From: Phocoena phocoena
Lineage: Eukaryota > Chordata > Mammalia > Artiodactyla > Phocoenidae
Direction of reading: 5' to 3'
NCBI RefSeq assembly: GCF_963924675.1
Contig: NC_089220.1
Location: forward strand, 167,324,761 to 167,388,760
Length of the DNA stretch: 64,000 nucleotides
The notes beneath the pieces are model-generated. The model was not told the DNA's origin. It did no database searches and saw only the letters and a list, made by a program, of their open reading frames with translations. The translations under genes and the position numbers were made by a program. Below, one piece after another: positions 12,411 to 25,310 of this stretch; position 1 is the first letter of the stretch; the number at the start of each line of letters is the position of its first letter.

Positions 12411-13905
12411 AAAATTGAGAGCTCTACTTCACTATTTGCTGAACTGTTTCTAATATGTTTTATTAAGTTCACTGGAATTTCATTTTCTATTACTTTTTAA
12501 ACTTATATCTCAGTTATTCTTTCATTTATTTCTGACCGACTCAATCTTTCACTTACAGTAACAAGTCCTCAGATTCTTTATCTGTGAAATAAAATTTTGA
12601 ACCTATATCAATAGATCCCAAACAGTTCAAGAGCAATTCTTTCGTTCAAAATAAAACAGTCATGCAGACGTCTATAGTATAGTTGTTCACTTTTGCTTAT
12701 TCATTCTCTTAGTTGTTGCTTGTTGTGAAATAGAAAAGTTTGCAATAAGTCTCAGGCTTTTGCAGCCCCCAGGAATCCACTGTGCTGGAATAATCTCTAA
12801 AGCCATTTCTAGTGGAAATATTTGAGATTTTATATATTCTAGACTTTAGGTTCCTATCTCTCTAGTTTCTAATCTATCATTTCTCTCTGCCATGAGAAGG
12901 AGCACTTATGCTTCCCTAATCCCTTAATCTTATATCAAGTTTTCTCCGTTTTTCTTTCCCATAAGTTTTCCCTTCTTCCTTGAGCTCCAATTCCTTAGTA
13001 AACAGTACAGCTTACTTTGCAGAACTCATAATTTCCACTGGACCCTTGTGCATAGGAACTATGTCTAAAACATATGAGCTAAAACTTAGAATACAAAGTT
13101 ACAGAATTTTAACTTGTTTTGTGAAAATAGAAAATAAAAGAAAGGTTTTATATCAAGTTTTGGATGCAGTTTCCTGGCAGATTAAATTCTGAAATCAAAT
13201 CTTTATCTCTATCTTCAGCATAGACTTAGTGAATTAGAAAATTAAGGACAAGTACTATATACACACAAAGGAACATTATCTCCTGTCCACATCTATTTTT
13301 TACCTTCTTCTCATTTCTTGACACTTTTGTCCAGTCTTTTCCCCAGTCCTTGAGAATTTAATCATAATGGTCTTGTCAATGCTTAATTTAATACTTTGAT
13401 ATAGTAGAAATACTAGAGAGATGCCAGCATAGAGTTACAGGTAATGTCATGCTTGGTACTGCTGGAGAGTGGGGCTCCATTTGTCCGATATCAGCAAGAA
13501 AACGTCAGCACCCACCCCATCTCCCCCCACTATGCTTTCTGTTTCCCAGTATTCACGTCTTCGGGAGGAAAAACCAAAATAACACTGGAGATTTTAGGAG
13601 TGGGCATACTTTTCTGTTACAATGACCTCATGCTCAGCAGAATCAGCTCAGGCCAGCTGCTCCAGCAGAAGAGTGCAAGGCCACATTTTTCAACGGCATT
13701 AATCCTTTAGCGGGTCCAAACCGTTTCCTATTCAGTGAGGGCTTTGCTCAAAGCCACGCAGTAGCAGATGAGAGGTTGTGCATACCATGCTTTCACAGGA
13801 CTTTTGACCATCCCCCAGAGTTGGCCACTTGTTCCTTTGTGTCCCATGGAGCCTGCACAGATGTTTATCACAGCACCTATACTGCTTTGATGCAGTTTCT
13901 TCTTT

Positions 13906-14276
13906 CTTTCTTTATTTATATACATTTAACTTTATCTGTTTATTTTATTTTTGACTGCATTGGCTCTTCGCTGCTGCGTGCGGGCTTTCTCTAGTTGCAG
14001 TGAGTGGGGGCTGCTTTTCGTTGCAGTGCACAGGCTTCTTATTGCGGTGGCTTCTCTTGTGGAGCCACGAGTTCTAGGTGCGCAGGCTTCAGTAGTTGTA
14101 GCACACGGGCTTCAGTAGTTGTGGCTCGCGGGCTCTAGAGTGCAGGCTCAGTTACTGTGGTGCACAGGCTTAGTTGTTCTGTGGCACGTGGGATCTTCCC
14201 GGACCAGGGCTTGAACCCATGTCCCCTACATTGGCAGGTGGATTCTTAACCACTGCGCCACCAGGGAAGCCTCCAA
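13906..14276 (-). mobile_element. Long tRNA-Glu SINE (dimer-like CHR form)
   Basis: Its middle runs GCTGCGTGCGGGCTTTCTCTAGTTGCAG and several AGTAGTTGTGGC units, with the head CACTGCGCCACCAGGGAAGC at the right. A duplication of TTTCTTCTTT lies at 13896-13905 and 14277-14286. It is longer than the 215-base CHR copies and contains repeated middle units. Confidence 0.9.
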
Positions 14277-14284
14277 TTTCTTCT

Positions 14285-14385
14285 TTATATGGCTCTCTTC
14301 CCTTTCTTATTGGCCTTTGTACCCATAGCATCTAGTATATTGCCTGGCTCATGATAAATGCTTAATTAATATTTGTTGAGTGAAA
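14285..14385 (+). mobile_element. L2 LINE 3' end
   Basis: CATCTAGTATATTGCCTGGCTCATGATAAATGCTTAATTAATATTTGTTGAGTGA is the sense L2 terminus. Confidence 0.65.
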
Positions 14386-14899
14386 ACTCTGGAGTGAGAA
14401 GCGAGGAGTTAGTGAAGTGATGGAGCCAAGTACTCAGTGAGGTAATAAACATGGAGTGATAGATGATGGGGGGATGGGGTGCATTACAGGATAATCCTCT
14501 TAGGATATTTCAGACAGGGGAAAGGTATGGCCGGAAGTGTGGAGCAGGGATAGGCACGGCTCCAGCTGAGAAAGGCAGTGGAAGCTCGCCTGGCTGGCCC
14601 ACCTGGGGAAGTAAAGGAGAGTGAAGCTTGGACATACCAAAAATTTAGAGGCAATTGCTAGAAACTCCTGAAAGCTAGAATTAAAGACTTTAGATCTGAC
14701 ATGAAAGCAATAAGGAGACTTTATAGTTCTTTGTTTTGGACAAAGAATGATCAAAATAATATTTTAGAGTTTTATTCAAATAAATATGTTCTCATGTCAA
14801 AATTCATAGTATTAAACATCAGACTGTGAAATACTGATTTTAATCTGTGGGTCATCAGCTGATCCTGAAGGTCTCTTTCTTTCTCTTCTCATCCTACAG

Positions 14900-15009
14900 G
14901 TTGTTATTTTGTACTTTGAGCCAAGCACATTTCGCTGTATTCTCCTAAGATGGGTCCGTCTTCTCGGTTTTGCTACTGTTTATGGAACAGTCACTCTCAA
15001 GCTTCACAG
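14900..15009 (+). CDS. GPR158: GPR158 exon: extracellular loop 1 and TM3
   Basis: This exon encodes 36 codons plus two bases of a split Arg codon. It begins VVILYFEPSTFRC and continues ILLRWVRLLGFATVYGTV to TLKLH. The acceptor is a pyrimidine tract ending CCTACAG at 14899. The donor is AG|GTATAT at 15009/15010. The Cys codon at 14936-14938 sits at the outer end of TM3, where class C receptors form the conserved disulfide with extracellular loop 2. The hydrophobic stretch after RCILLRW is TM3, and the basic KLHR end starts intracellular loop 2. The reading frame opens with a complete codon, so the preceding intron is phase 0. If the gene has 11 coding exons as I recall for human, this is exon 6. 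No stop or frameshift is seen. Confidence 0.93.
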
Positions 15010-16539
15010 GTATATTATGTTTTATTAGTTTTCATTCCCATGGGAGGATCAAAGTGTTTGGCTTAGCATGTAATTGCAAGCTCAGTCAGCCACTTAAATG
15101 GTTAAATTTCAGAAATTTAGATAGGAAGATGATATATATTTTTTATTTTCAAGACAATATCTTTAGGATTCTCTAGGAAAGTCTTTAATACAATTGAATT
15201 TGAACAACATGCTTTAATAGAATGTGCCATTGGTTATGGCAAGGTTAATTCTGAATAAAAAATAAATTTAAAATGAATGTGAAACAGTATTTACTAGCTA
15301 AGAACAGGAAGAAATACAAAGACAATACAGCTGAAATAATAATCCAAGTCCAGAGCTACCAAAGAATCCTGTATAGTAGAATTCAGCAATATGCTTAGCT
15401 AACAAAAGCTATTGTCCTCCATTCCCGAGTTCCATGCCCCAGGGTAATCCCACTGATATTCTTTGGATGAATTTCCAAAAAATAGTATTCTTGGTTTCCC
15501 TTCTTAACCAGTAGGCTCCAGTGATTATCAGCCTTATAAATTGGAGAACACTGTAAATTCCCTTATACTTTAGTTTCAAAATCACCTACTTTTAAAAAGT
15601 ATATGATAAGTACTAGCAAGAAAGAGACAATAAAATAAATTACCTATCCAGAAAGGCTGGGAATAGCTGGAAATGATTCCAGGGCTTTCCCTTGCCTCCT
15701 CTTTCCAAGTTTTCTCAGCGTAGTGGTGCCAAAGAGCATAGGAGTTAAAGTATAAATCTCTCCTGCAGGGTAACACTGTAGTTCTATAGAGGAAACCTTT
15801 TACGCTGATCAGCTTTAACGCTGTTTTAATAGTCACAGTTTTCATGCTAATTTGACCGTAAGTATTTCTCAATAAATGTATCTTGATATGGCTCATAAAA
15901 CAGTTTATCTTAGATGCCATAATATGTGTTATATTTGTCTTTAAATGCCACCCCTTCACCCTTTCTTGAAATGTGATCATTATACTCTCCATTACACAAG
16001 CATCTCCATTTCTTTTACTATTTTTTGGTACTTATTTTAATAACTGGGAATGCTCCAGATTATCTTTTTGGAACAAATGTAAATGTCTTTAACTCTCAAG
16101 ATCCTTTCTTATATATGTCATATAGTACAAAGTTTATTGGACTGGACTTCAGGAGGTCCAGTTTAAATCTCAGTTTAGCCTAGGAAATCATAGCCCTCTA
16201 TTTACTACAAAAAAAATGATTAGACTAATCTCTCATGGTCTTTCTGATGCTCACTTTATTCTTTCCACATCATAGCACACTTTGCTCTTGTGTCCTGTTC
16301 TTTAAGTACTTTCCGGTTTCCATTCCTTATATGATAACTGTGTTTCAGCTGGTGCTCGCTAAAGGAAATGAGAAATCATTGACAGCCTATAATGGACAAT
16401 AAGACTTCTGGAATTCCCAGAAGAATGGGTGGCCTCTTGAGACTTGAGAATGACCTCTCTCCCTATGAGTCTAGGCCTTAGCATCTATTGGGTCCTCTAT
16501 TATATGATACAGTTTGCTTATGTAATTATCTCCTTCATT

Positions 16540-16665
16540 TTTACCTAATTTACCTTCTCCTTGAAGTGAGGTCATTCACAAGTGAATCCCCAGCTCTTAG
16601 CACAATGAATGACACATGGCAGGTGCTTAATGCATAATAGTTGATAAGTGAATGAATGAATGAAT
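16540..16665 (+). mobile_element. L2 LINE 3' end
   Basis: CCCCAGCTCTTAGCACAATGAATGACACATGGCAGGTGCTTAATGCATAATAG with a final (GAAT)n is the sense L2 terminus. Confidence 0.65.
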
Positions 16666-17129
16666 GTCAGATGCAGACTTGGAAGCTGCTTCCCACAGTT
16701 TCCTCCACACGTAAAGCATTCCTATTTCCCTGACTCACTGTGTGCTCTCAAGTGCCTGAAACACATGACACTGCGGTCTATGAGAGGCTGTTTGTGGGAC
16801 AAAAACACAGTATTAAATAACACTGAATCACAGAGTAAGAAAATTCCTTCCATTCAGGTTCTCTTTCCATCCTTCTGATTATTTCCAGGAGAAGAAATAG
16901 TTTGGAAATAGTAGGTCTTTAACACCTGCCGAACAGTTGCTAATTTTCCTTTACAACAAAGAGTGGATCAAGCTTCAGGCTCAGAGCTTCCCACTGCAAT
17001 ACTATCTAGATGAAATTTATTATCTTTATTTCACTGTATTTATTTTCATAGTTACATTCTATTTATGGATTACCTACCAGTTTTTCATTGAAAGTAGCAA
17101 TATAAAGTTTTCTTTAAAATATTTTAAAG

Positions 17130-17314
17130 ATTATTTTTTTGATGTGGACCATTTTTAAAGTTTTGTCAGATCTGTTGCACCACTGCTTCTGCTCTACGTT
17201 TTGGTTTTTTGGCTGCAAGGCATGTGGGATTTTAGCTCCCTGACCAGGGATCCAACCTGCCCCCCACCTGCATTGGAAGGCGAAGTCCCAACCACTGGAC
17301 CACCAGGGAAGTCC
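17130..17314 (-). mobile_element. tRNA-derived SINE with 18-base target duplication
   Basis: The body GGCTGCAAGGCATGTGGGATTTTAGCTCCCTGACCAGGGATCC and head CACTGGACCACCAGGGAAGTCC mark a Bov-tA/CHRS-like tRNA-Glu SINE. CTTTAAAATATTTTAAAG is duplicated exactly at 17112-17129 and 17315-17332. Confidence 0.93.
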
Positions 17315-18349
17315 CTTTAAAATATTTTAAAGCAATAAATAGAAGTTGATTTAAAGAAAATGTTAGTTGGTACACAGATACAGGCAGAAATCTTGAGGGT
17401 GGCATACAAATGATTGGGATTTGGGAAACTAGATTACTTCCTCATTCTTTTCTTTATTTTAAAGACTGTAATTAAAACGATTTTCTCTCCGACTGTTTGT
17501 CTCTAGAAGTCATTGCAGTGAAGAATTACCTACTGAAGGCTTAAATCGAGTGGAAACTGTTTCTAATTTAATACGCTGAATTATTCATATCCTGTCTGAA
17601 CCATATGGCTGTATATTATATTGTTTCTCCATATTGTTTAAATTTAACTGATTCCAATAGTGTTTAAGTCTATAAACTGAAGAATCAACATCTCAGAGGA
17701 ATGTGAGCAACCCGATGGAAGTGACTGGCTGAACCAGCTTTGTATTCCCCATCCTTAGTGCTGCATCTTGCCCATTTAATATATTCAGATATTTGTTAAG
17801 TGAATGAATGGGTGGATGGTTATAGTGAATGGAACTGCAGGGATGTCTTTGGTTGATATCTCTTATAGTCAAGCAACGTGTTGTCCTCAAGAAAGGACTT
17901 TGAAGGTTTTGTAGTAACATGATAGAGAGGAAAGACATAAATCTTTACAAATCCAAATTTGAATTTCAGTTCCGCCACTAATAACTTATACAACCAAGAA
18001 GAAATTATTTTAGCTTCTGAGAATCACTTCTCACTTCACCTGTAGAGTTGCTGTAAATCTTAAACATGATTGAAATATTTGTAAAATATGTCAAGTAGAG
18101 GGTTTTGGTTGCAAACCATAGACACTGAGGATGGCTAAATTAAGCAAAAAAGGAATTCATTGGAATGATATGGAGAAGGTCACAGACTTGAAGAGAAAGC
18201 TAAAGAACCAGGCTTTGTCGGACCTGACGCAAGGTAGCTTCAGGGATCAAGGTAGCCTGAGCTAAGGGATAAAGTCCCTTGAATGCTATTTTCTCATTTT
18301 TATAAGAACTTAATTTTTTATTTCAAAATTTTTTTTAAAAGTAATATCT

Positions 18350-18384
18350 CAAAATAAATAAATAAATAAAATAATAAATAAAAA
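18350..18384 (+). repeat. AAAT-rich simple repeat
   Basis: A run of AAATA/AATAA units. It may be the tail of a decayed retroposon, but no body is recognisable. Confidence 0.7.
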
Positions 18385-19306
18385 GTAATACCTCCCTAGG
18401 CAGAAAATTCTAAGGCAATTATCAGTACTGATAAAGTGTTCTAGTCCCTTGAGAATAGGATAAGCAGGAAACGCCTGAGTTCTTGTTTTATTTCAGCCAT
18501 TTCCCTCAAGGCTTAGTAAAATTGTTTAACATTTCTTTTTCTCTTTCCTGATCTCTCACTGATCAATTTTAGTGTTTACAGAATTCCAGTAACTTTGAAA
18601 ACTTGAAGAAAATATGAAAAAGGAATAGGATCTCAGTCTGTCACTAGAAATGATACCGTTAGCCTAGGACGGGAACTTGAGGGTTTCATTCACTTTTATC
18701 AAATCTCCCACCTTTTTCTTTAGTAGTCGCTCCCCACATTTGAGAGTCATACAGCCAAAGACTACCATACCAAGCCAAAGGAAAATTGCAAGTCTTTTGT
18801 TTATTAACAGTGCAATACAGAGGTGTAACAAGTTAGGGGAAGGTGGTGAAAGTGGTCCAGTCCTTCAGGGAGGAGTATTTTATCACTGACATTGTTTAGA
18901 ATCACCAGCACATGGTGATGATACAAAGCAGAACAGCTTTGAGTTGTCATTTTTATTGCCTTAAATTCTCTACGGACACTATTACTTGCACCCAGGGCAG
19001 ACAAGTCCCACCGCCCCACCTCACTGGCAGGCCATTCATGCAATGCAATTTATTTGAACCTAAAACCGTTTGTTTCTCTTTGGAGAAAGAAAGAAGGGAG
19101 AATGGGACAGGTTTTAGCTGGCTCAATATGGATCATAAGGAAAAATAGAGCTGCAATAGGCAAAAATGAAGAAGGTTCATTTATAAAAAGAGTTTCCTTC
19201 AGTAACCATAGATATGTTTGACTTAGTACATTAATGATGTAGGACAGATCTAAAAGAACATCTGGCACGTCCATGCATGTGTGGGTTCACAGAATACTTG
19301 CTATAC

Positions 19307-19338
19307 GTTGGTTGGTTGGTTGGTTGGTTGGTTGGTTT
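19307..19338 (+). repeat. (GGTT)n microsatellite
   Basis: About eight uninterrupted four-base units between ATAC and TTTAAG. Confidence 0.95.
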
Positions 19339-19766
19339 TAAGAAACCTGGAAATGCAATATCTCTAGGCTCAGAAAATCTGAGTATATTATCAGGAGGAA
19401 AAATGAGGAACTGTTTTAAATGAAAGGCGGTAGAGAAAGATTAAGAAACTTAATGCTAGAAGAACATTTTCCTATTCCCTGTAATATGATTTCTGAAAAC
19501 AAATTGACTTTTCCTTTTTCTAAGGCTAATCAAGAAAAAACAAAAGACTTTTCTGTACTATATTTAAAACATATTTAAGCAGGCTACAAAAAAACCTTCT
19601 TCTGGCTCAGGCCTAGGGATTTTCATTTCATGCATTATTCAGTACTGCTCGCTTTGGATACAGCACAATTTGTAGCAGTTTTCTCTACTGCACTCATTAG
19701 CACCAAATATTTACACTTTGTGGGAATGGATAGATAGATAGATAGTTTTGTTTCCGAGTAAATTTT

Positions 19767-19992
19767 TTTATTGAAGTATGGTTGATTTACAGTGTTGTAT
19801 TAATTTCTGCTGTACAGCAAAGTGATTCAGTTATACATATATACATTTTTTTTATACTCTTTCCCATTATGGTTTATCACAGGATATTGAATATAATTCC
19901 CTATGCTATACAGTAGGACCTTGCTGTTTATCCATTCTGTATATAATAGCGTACATCTGCTGACCCCTGCCTCCCACTCCACCCCTCCCCCT
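19767..19992 (-). mobile_element. Short L1 3' UTR copy
   Basis: TTGAAGTATGGTTGATTTACAG, CTGTACAGCAAAGTGATTCAG and TATACAGTAGGACCTTGCTG are the antisense 3' end of artiodactyl L1. AGTAAATTTT flanks it at 19757-19766 and 19993-20002. Confidence 0.85.
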
Positions 19993-20217
19993 AGTAAATT
20001 TTGAAAGTGACTGGAAGATATTTATATTTATTTATTTTATGTATTCTTTTAAAGATATATAAAATACAGTAAGATACTTTAAATTTTTTAAAGGGCAAAA
20101 GGAAGAAAATCTTTTTATCCATTTTCCCAATGACTAATGATGTTATTTTCAGCTGTTTATTGGTCATTTCTACATCACTTTAGAGAAATGTCTATTCAGG
20201 TCCTTTGGCCATTTTTT

Positions 20218-20519
20218 TTTTTAAATAAATTTTAAAAAATTTATTTATTTTATTTTTGGCTGTGTTGGGTCTTCGTTTCTGCGCGAGGGCTTTCTCTAGT
20301 TGCAGCGAGCGGGGGCCACTCTTCATCGCAGTGCATGGGCCTCTCACTGTCAGGGCCTCTCTTGTTGCGGAGCACAAGCTCCAGACGCGCAGGCTGAGTA
20401 GTTGTGGCTCACGGGCTTAGTTGCTCCGCGGCATGTGGGATCTTCCCAGACCAGGGCCCGAACCCGTGTCCCCTGCATTGGCAGGTGGATTCTCAACCAC
20501 TGCGCCACCAGGGAAGCCC
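20218..20519 (-). mobile_element. tRNA-Glu SINE nested in L1
   Basis: Body GGGCTTTCTCTAGTTGCAGCG to head CACTGCGCCACCAGGGAAGC. CCTTTGGCCATTTTTT is duplicated at 20202-20217 and 20520-20535, so it inserted into the existing L1. Confidence 0.94.
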
Positions 20520-20948
20520 CCTTTGGCCATTTTTTAATTGGGTGTTTTGTCTTTTTGTGTTGCATTGTATGAGTTCTTATATATTTTGGATCTGAGACCC
20601 TTATCTGATAAATTATTTGAAAATATTTTCTCCGATTCTGTGGGGTTTCTTATTTACTTTATTGATAGTGTGCTTTGATGCACAAATTTTTTATTTTTAT
20701 GCAGTTCAGTTTATCTGTTTTTTCTCTTGTTACATATGCCTTGGTATGATATTTAAGAAACCATTGCCTAATTTCAGATCAGGAAGATATATACCTCTGT
20801 TTTGTTCTAAGCATTTTATAGTTTTAGTTCTTACATTTGGGTCTTTGATTCATTTGGAATTAATTTTTGTATATTATGTGAGGTAGAGGTCTAAATTCAT
20901 TCTTCTGTATTTGGATATACACTCGTCCTTAGGACCATTTGTTTAAAA

Positions 20949-21069
20949 GATTTTTTTGGGGGCTGCACCATGCGACTTGTGGGATCTTAGTTCCCCGAGC
21001 AGGGATTGAACCCAGGGCCACAGCAGTGGAAGCACCGAGTCCTAACCACTGGACTGCCAGGGAACGCCC
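20949..21069 (-). mobile_element. Short tRNA-derived SINE nested in L1
   Basis: GGGGGCTGCACCATGCGACTTGTGGGATCTTAG to CACTGGACTGCCAGGGAACGCCC is the Bov-tA/CHRS-like form. It is more diverged than the CHR copies. Confidence 0.88.
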
Positions 21070-21561
21070 TTTTTTATTGAATAGATTTTTTTTTAAGATA
21101 ATTTTTTCTTTATTTAATGGTCTTGGCAGTGTTGTCAAAAATCAGTTGACTGGAGATGGAGAGGTTTATTTCTGGATGATCAGTCTTATTCCGTTGTTCT
21201 ATATGTCTACCATTATGCTAGTACCACACTGTTTTGTTAAATTGACTTGAACCTGTAGGTCAATTTAGGGAATAATGCCATCTTAGCAATATTAAGTCTT
21301 TCAATCCATGAACACAGAATGTCTTTCCATTTCTTTAGATCTTTAAAAATTTCTTTCAGTGGTGTTGTATAGATTTCAGCATACACATCTTTTACCTCCT
21401 TGGTTAAATTTACCCCTAGGTATTTTTTTGATGCTATAGTAAATGGAGCTGTTTAGTCGATTCCATTTTCAGATAGCTCATCGCTAGTATATAAAAATAA
21501 AACTGATTTTTTAATGTTGAACTTGTATCTTACAACTTCACTGAATGTGGTTTTTAGCTCA

Positions 21562-21564
<3 letters not shown>

Positions 21565-21602
<38 letters not shown>
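21565..21602 (+). repeat. (TG)19 microsatellite inside an L1
   Basis: Nineteen uninterrupted TG units sit in the reverse transcriptase part of the L1. The run is long and pure, so it is probably length-variable. Confidence 0.97.
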
Positions 21603-21604
<2 letters not shown>

Positions 21605-22689
21605 CTTTAGGGTTTTCCATATATAAGATCATGTCATCTACTAACAGAGACTGTTTTACTTCTCCCATTCCAATACGGATGCATTTTATTTCTTTTTCTT
21701 GACCAATTGCTCTGGCTAGAACTTTTGGTACAATGATGGATAGAAGTGGTGAGAGCAGACATTCTTTCCTTATTTCTGATATCAGAAGAGATAATCCGCA
21801 AGTTCCTTCTAGCTCTATATTTGACTTGCAACAGTCCTGTAACCCTTCCTTCTTCCTTTATTTTTTCATCATTCTGCCTTATTCTGTCTACTTACAATCA
21901 GGTCAAAAGAAAGGAAGATTAGTATGAGATATGAGAGCACAAGCAGGTCACTGAAATGGACAAAAGTACCCGTATTTGGGAAGCTGAGTTGTGAGTTTTC
22001 CTTCTTATGAATAGCAATAACTTAAAATAGTCACAACAGTTTTACTGAACTTCATGTCTGATAAATGTTAACAATCTGTTTCTGCCTAGGTGATGCCAGT
22101 CCTTTTTAATATATACCTAACATCTACCCAGTGACCAAGAAGCAGCTTTAGGTTACTTCTGAAAATGAAATTTTGAGAAATTGTTGAAAAGCTTAATAAA
22201 CATGAGGGCTTGTGACCATTTAAAGCAAACTGGGAGGGAGTGACTTCAGCCCTTTTGGTGTTGTTCACTCTTAAGGCTCTTTTGTCAAGAATTGAGTGGC
22301 TTTATATTTATAGAAGAAAATAATCAGCTCCTACTTTTCATCAGAAGCATTTATTCTCTGGAGTTTCTAAGAAAGTAGTAAAATGTATAGAAATTCAAGT
22401 CTAATGGAGAACTTCAAGACTTTAGGATTATTCCGATTAAATTAATAGACTGGAAGACTAGATGGCTTGAGGATGTATATGTTTATTCCCGTTCAGTACA
22501 CAAAAAAGATGCTGCTAAATCACAAGCAGATGCAGATGTTCTGAAAATGGAAAACTTTCTGTTACTAGAGGCTTTAAATTTTGGTGTCAGCATAACAAAA
22601 ACTCAAAAATTTATCTGACAGTTTAGAGCAGTCAGCCCATTAGAAAGACACCTGCACCAGTCTTAAGCCTTTTGGGAAACAAAGCTCTC

Positions 22690-22865
22690 AAACTATAGCC
22701 TTTGTCCGAATTTACCTAACGGATTTGTTAAAATACAGATTTCTGGGCCCTAATCCCCAGAATTTCTGACATAGTAGTAGGTATGGATGGGACCCAAGAA
22801 TTTGCATTTCTAACAAGTTTCCAGATGGTGTTGATGATAGTGGTTTGGGAACCACCAGCCCAGAG
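22690..22865. mobile_element. MER5-type hAT-Charlie element
   Basis: GGGCCCTAATCCCCAGAATTTCTGA, GGGACCCAAGAATTTGCATTTCTAACAAG and GGTTTGGGAACCACC are diagnostic MER5-like text. Confidence 0.7.
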
Positions 22866-22889
22866 CAAGTGGCGTCTCAGATGAGCCAT

Positions 22890-23960
22890 GAAGAAATATG
22901 CAGGAATTAGCTAAATTAGGTGTTTGTATTGATGGAGGGAGGGGCAGTACAGGAAGCTGAGGGCAAAGGTTCAGATAGAGGACACCTGCATATAGTCCAC
23001 AGAGACCCGCAGGACCCTAGGAAGGGAAGAATAGTGAGAGATGAGCATGCTGAAGCAAGGAGGAACCAGTTTTTCAAGGCGTTTTACCATCGTAAGGTAG
23101 CTAGGATTTGGGTGGAGAGCCGCAGAAGGATGTAAACAGGAGAGAAACATGATCAGAGTGCAGTTTAAGAAGATCATGTGGCTTTAGCGTACAGTGTGGA
23201 CTGAAGGTGGGCAAGACCAATAAGGAGGCTGGTTAGGAAATTACTGAGGACAGAGGTTGATGACCAGGAGCTGTATAGTGGCAGTGAAAATGGGGAAAAA
23301 TGAAGGATTTGAAAGATATTTAAGAGGTAGAAATTAAGTTCTTAATCATGCATTTGGTGTCTGGAATGTAAATGAGGGAGAAGCATCAAAGTTCATTCCT
23401 AGGTTTCTGCTTTGAGCAATTAACTGGTACTGGTCATTGAGACAGGTAACACAGTGGGTTAGAGGAGAGAGGAGTGGAGAGAGTGACGATTTTATTTGGG
23501 GAACCTGTTGATGTCCCGTAGGTCACTGAGTATACAGATCTTGAGCTCAGGACAGTGATCTAAACCGAAGTTACGGATCTGCGACTCACCAGCATGTACA
23601 TAATTGAAGCAGAATTGTGGATGGAATTTCCCAGGTATAATCTGTAGAGCAAGAAAAAAAGGTGACTAATTTTAGGAGATCCTTGAGGAACACTATTATT
23701 TAAGGGGAAGACTGAGGCAGAGGACTCTGTGACAGAGACTAAAAAGCTGCTGACAGAGGAGTAGGCAGAGAATCAAGAGAACGTGACATAATGGAAGCCA
23801 AGTGCCTCCGCCACGCCAAAAGCTGGAGAGGGATCAAGTTAAATAAGGAGTAACAACATCAATTAGATATTTGAAGCAGATAATCGATAACCTAAGTACA
23901 AGTCCTTACAGTGGAGTTTTATGAGCTCAAACTAGAAATGTGGAACGTGAAAAAGTAGAG
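22890..23960 (-). mobile_element. L2 LINE body fragment, about 1 kb
   Basis: AACATGATCAGAGTGCAGTTTAAGAAGATCATGTGGC, CAATAAGGAGGCTGG and AGGAGATCCTTGAGGAACAC follow the antisense L2 body. No coding frame survives. Confidence 0.6.
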
Positions 23961-24999
23961 GCAGACATATAGTGACAGCCAATTCCTTTTTTTTTTTATC
24001 ATTTCAACATGATTTCTATGAATTTCTCTACTATTAATAATGAGAACTGAATATATACTTTAAATATACCTTTTTATATTAAATTCTGGAAATTTTTTGC
24101 AGTCCTCTTGTATACATTACTGCTTTCCTTTAGAATAGTGAAACCTTCTGAACAGATGGTAGCTTAAAATTTTATCTGTGAAAAAAGTAGTAGGAAAAGT
24201 AATCGATATAAGATTGCATTTTTTCTACAGCTGTATTTCATATAAAAGCATGTCTAAGGATTTCATTTTTAGAACTTGGTTTCTAGGCAGTGAACCCTAG
24301 ACTAACAAGAGCTCATTTTTTAAAGATATAGCAGAACTTTCTCATTTTATTTTAAGGCAATCCTAGAAAAATGCATCTTATTCCATTTTACAAAAACCAA
24401 TATCCTGAAATGCTTAGATTGCCGTGCAGAGTTGTGTTATTGTATTTTCTAGTGTTTGAAAGCCAGTAAAAGGAGTAACAGGAGACTCATGAGGGCTCTG
24501 CTTTGGCTCTTCCTCTCTGGAAATGAGATTTGGGGATCTATGACAATCTTGAGTTCTCAGATTTTACAATAAATACCCATGGGGTCATCTGGAAAGCATG
24601 AAAATTTCTGATAATTTAGAAGTTGGATTTCTTGATTAAAAGACTACCATACTGGGATCATATAGATTTCCTCTGCAAATGACAAACTCATCTGGTTAAG
24701 AAGTATTTTAAAGATAGTTATTTAAAAAATTCAATATTTCCTCTCATTGAGGTTTAGAGTTTCTATGTGAAAATCTTCAAGTATCAGAAAAATAAATGAT
24801 TTCTCACATATTGGCCATGGAAAGAAAATATAAATCATAACTACTTTTCTCTGAAGCAATGGTTCTCAACCCAGTGAAACCCTTCGCAGTAACTTGAAAA
24901 ATCCCTAGGAGTCCCTGTGGGTTGAAAAAAAAACCTTCCCTTCTTGCCAAACATTTCCACCCACTGTCCCTCAAAGACAACGTACATTTCCCTGCTTTG

Positions 25000-25310
25000 T
25001 ACTTTGTTATGTGATTCCCTTCAGCTAGGATGTCTCCTTATATCTTCTCCACTTTCCTCCGTTTCTGCCTACTTACTGATAGCCGTCAAGACCCAGACCT
25101 AATAGCACCTATTCTATTAGGTTCCTGGACTTACTAACTACACACAACACATAATATATGCTGTTTTGTATAGTAGCTATTTACATACTTATTTCTAGTT
25201 AGATTGTAAGCTTCTGGAAAACAGGAATCATATCTTATGCCTTCCATGTTGCCTAGTATGATACCTCGCATATGGTTGTCACTACATAAACCTTTGTTCA
25301 TTATAATTAC
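25000..25310 (+). mobile_element. L2 LINE 3' end
   Basis: GTAGCTATTTACATACTTATTTCTAG, AGATTGTAAGCTTCTGGAAAACAGG and ATGTTGCCTAGTATGATACCTCGCATATGG follow the sense L2 terminus. Confidence 0.75.

Larger units (their letters stand above)
1..14899 (+). other. GPR158: GPR158 intron upstream of the TM3 exon (3' part)
   Basis: No exon is recognised here. The stretch holds an L2 copy (460-985), a sense L1 3' end (1478-2957), MIR and MER5-type fragments (3598-3730, 5080-5235, 5875-6078), three SINEs, an MLT1 LTR (6742-7461), two 24-25 base tandem duplications (9239-9288, 11758-11805) and L2/MIR pieces from 9835 to 14385. The parts 7470-9230, 12420-13890 and 14780-14870 show nothing I can name. Confidence 0.8.
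20110..21830 (-). mobile_element. Old L1 ORF2/3' part with two nested SINEs and a microsatellite
   Basis: The antisense text runs from the 3' part (TGTCTATTCAGGTCCTTTGG, TGAGTTCTTATATATTTTGG) to the reverse transcriptase core (CATATATAAGATCATGTCATC, coding ADDMILYMENPK on the minus strand). It is interrupted by SINEs at 20218-20519 and 20949-21069 and a (TG)n run at 21565-21602. Many stops make it non-functional. It is more diverged than the other L1 copies here. Confidence 0.88.

Noticed and set aside
15582..15992. 136-residue minus-strand frame in an intron
   Set aside because: No recognisable domain, no splice context and ordinary composition. Such lengths occur by chance in AT-rich introns of this size.
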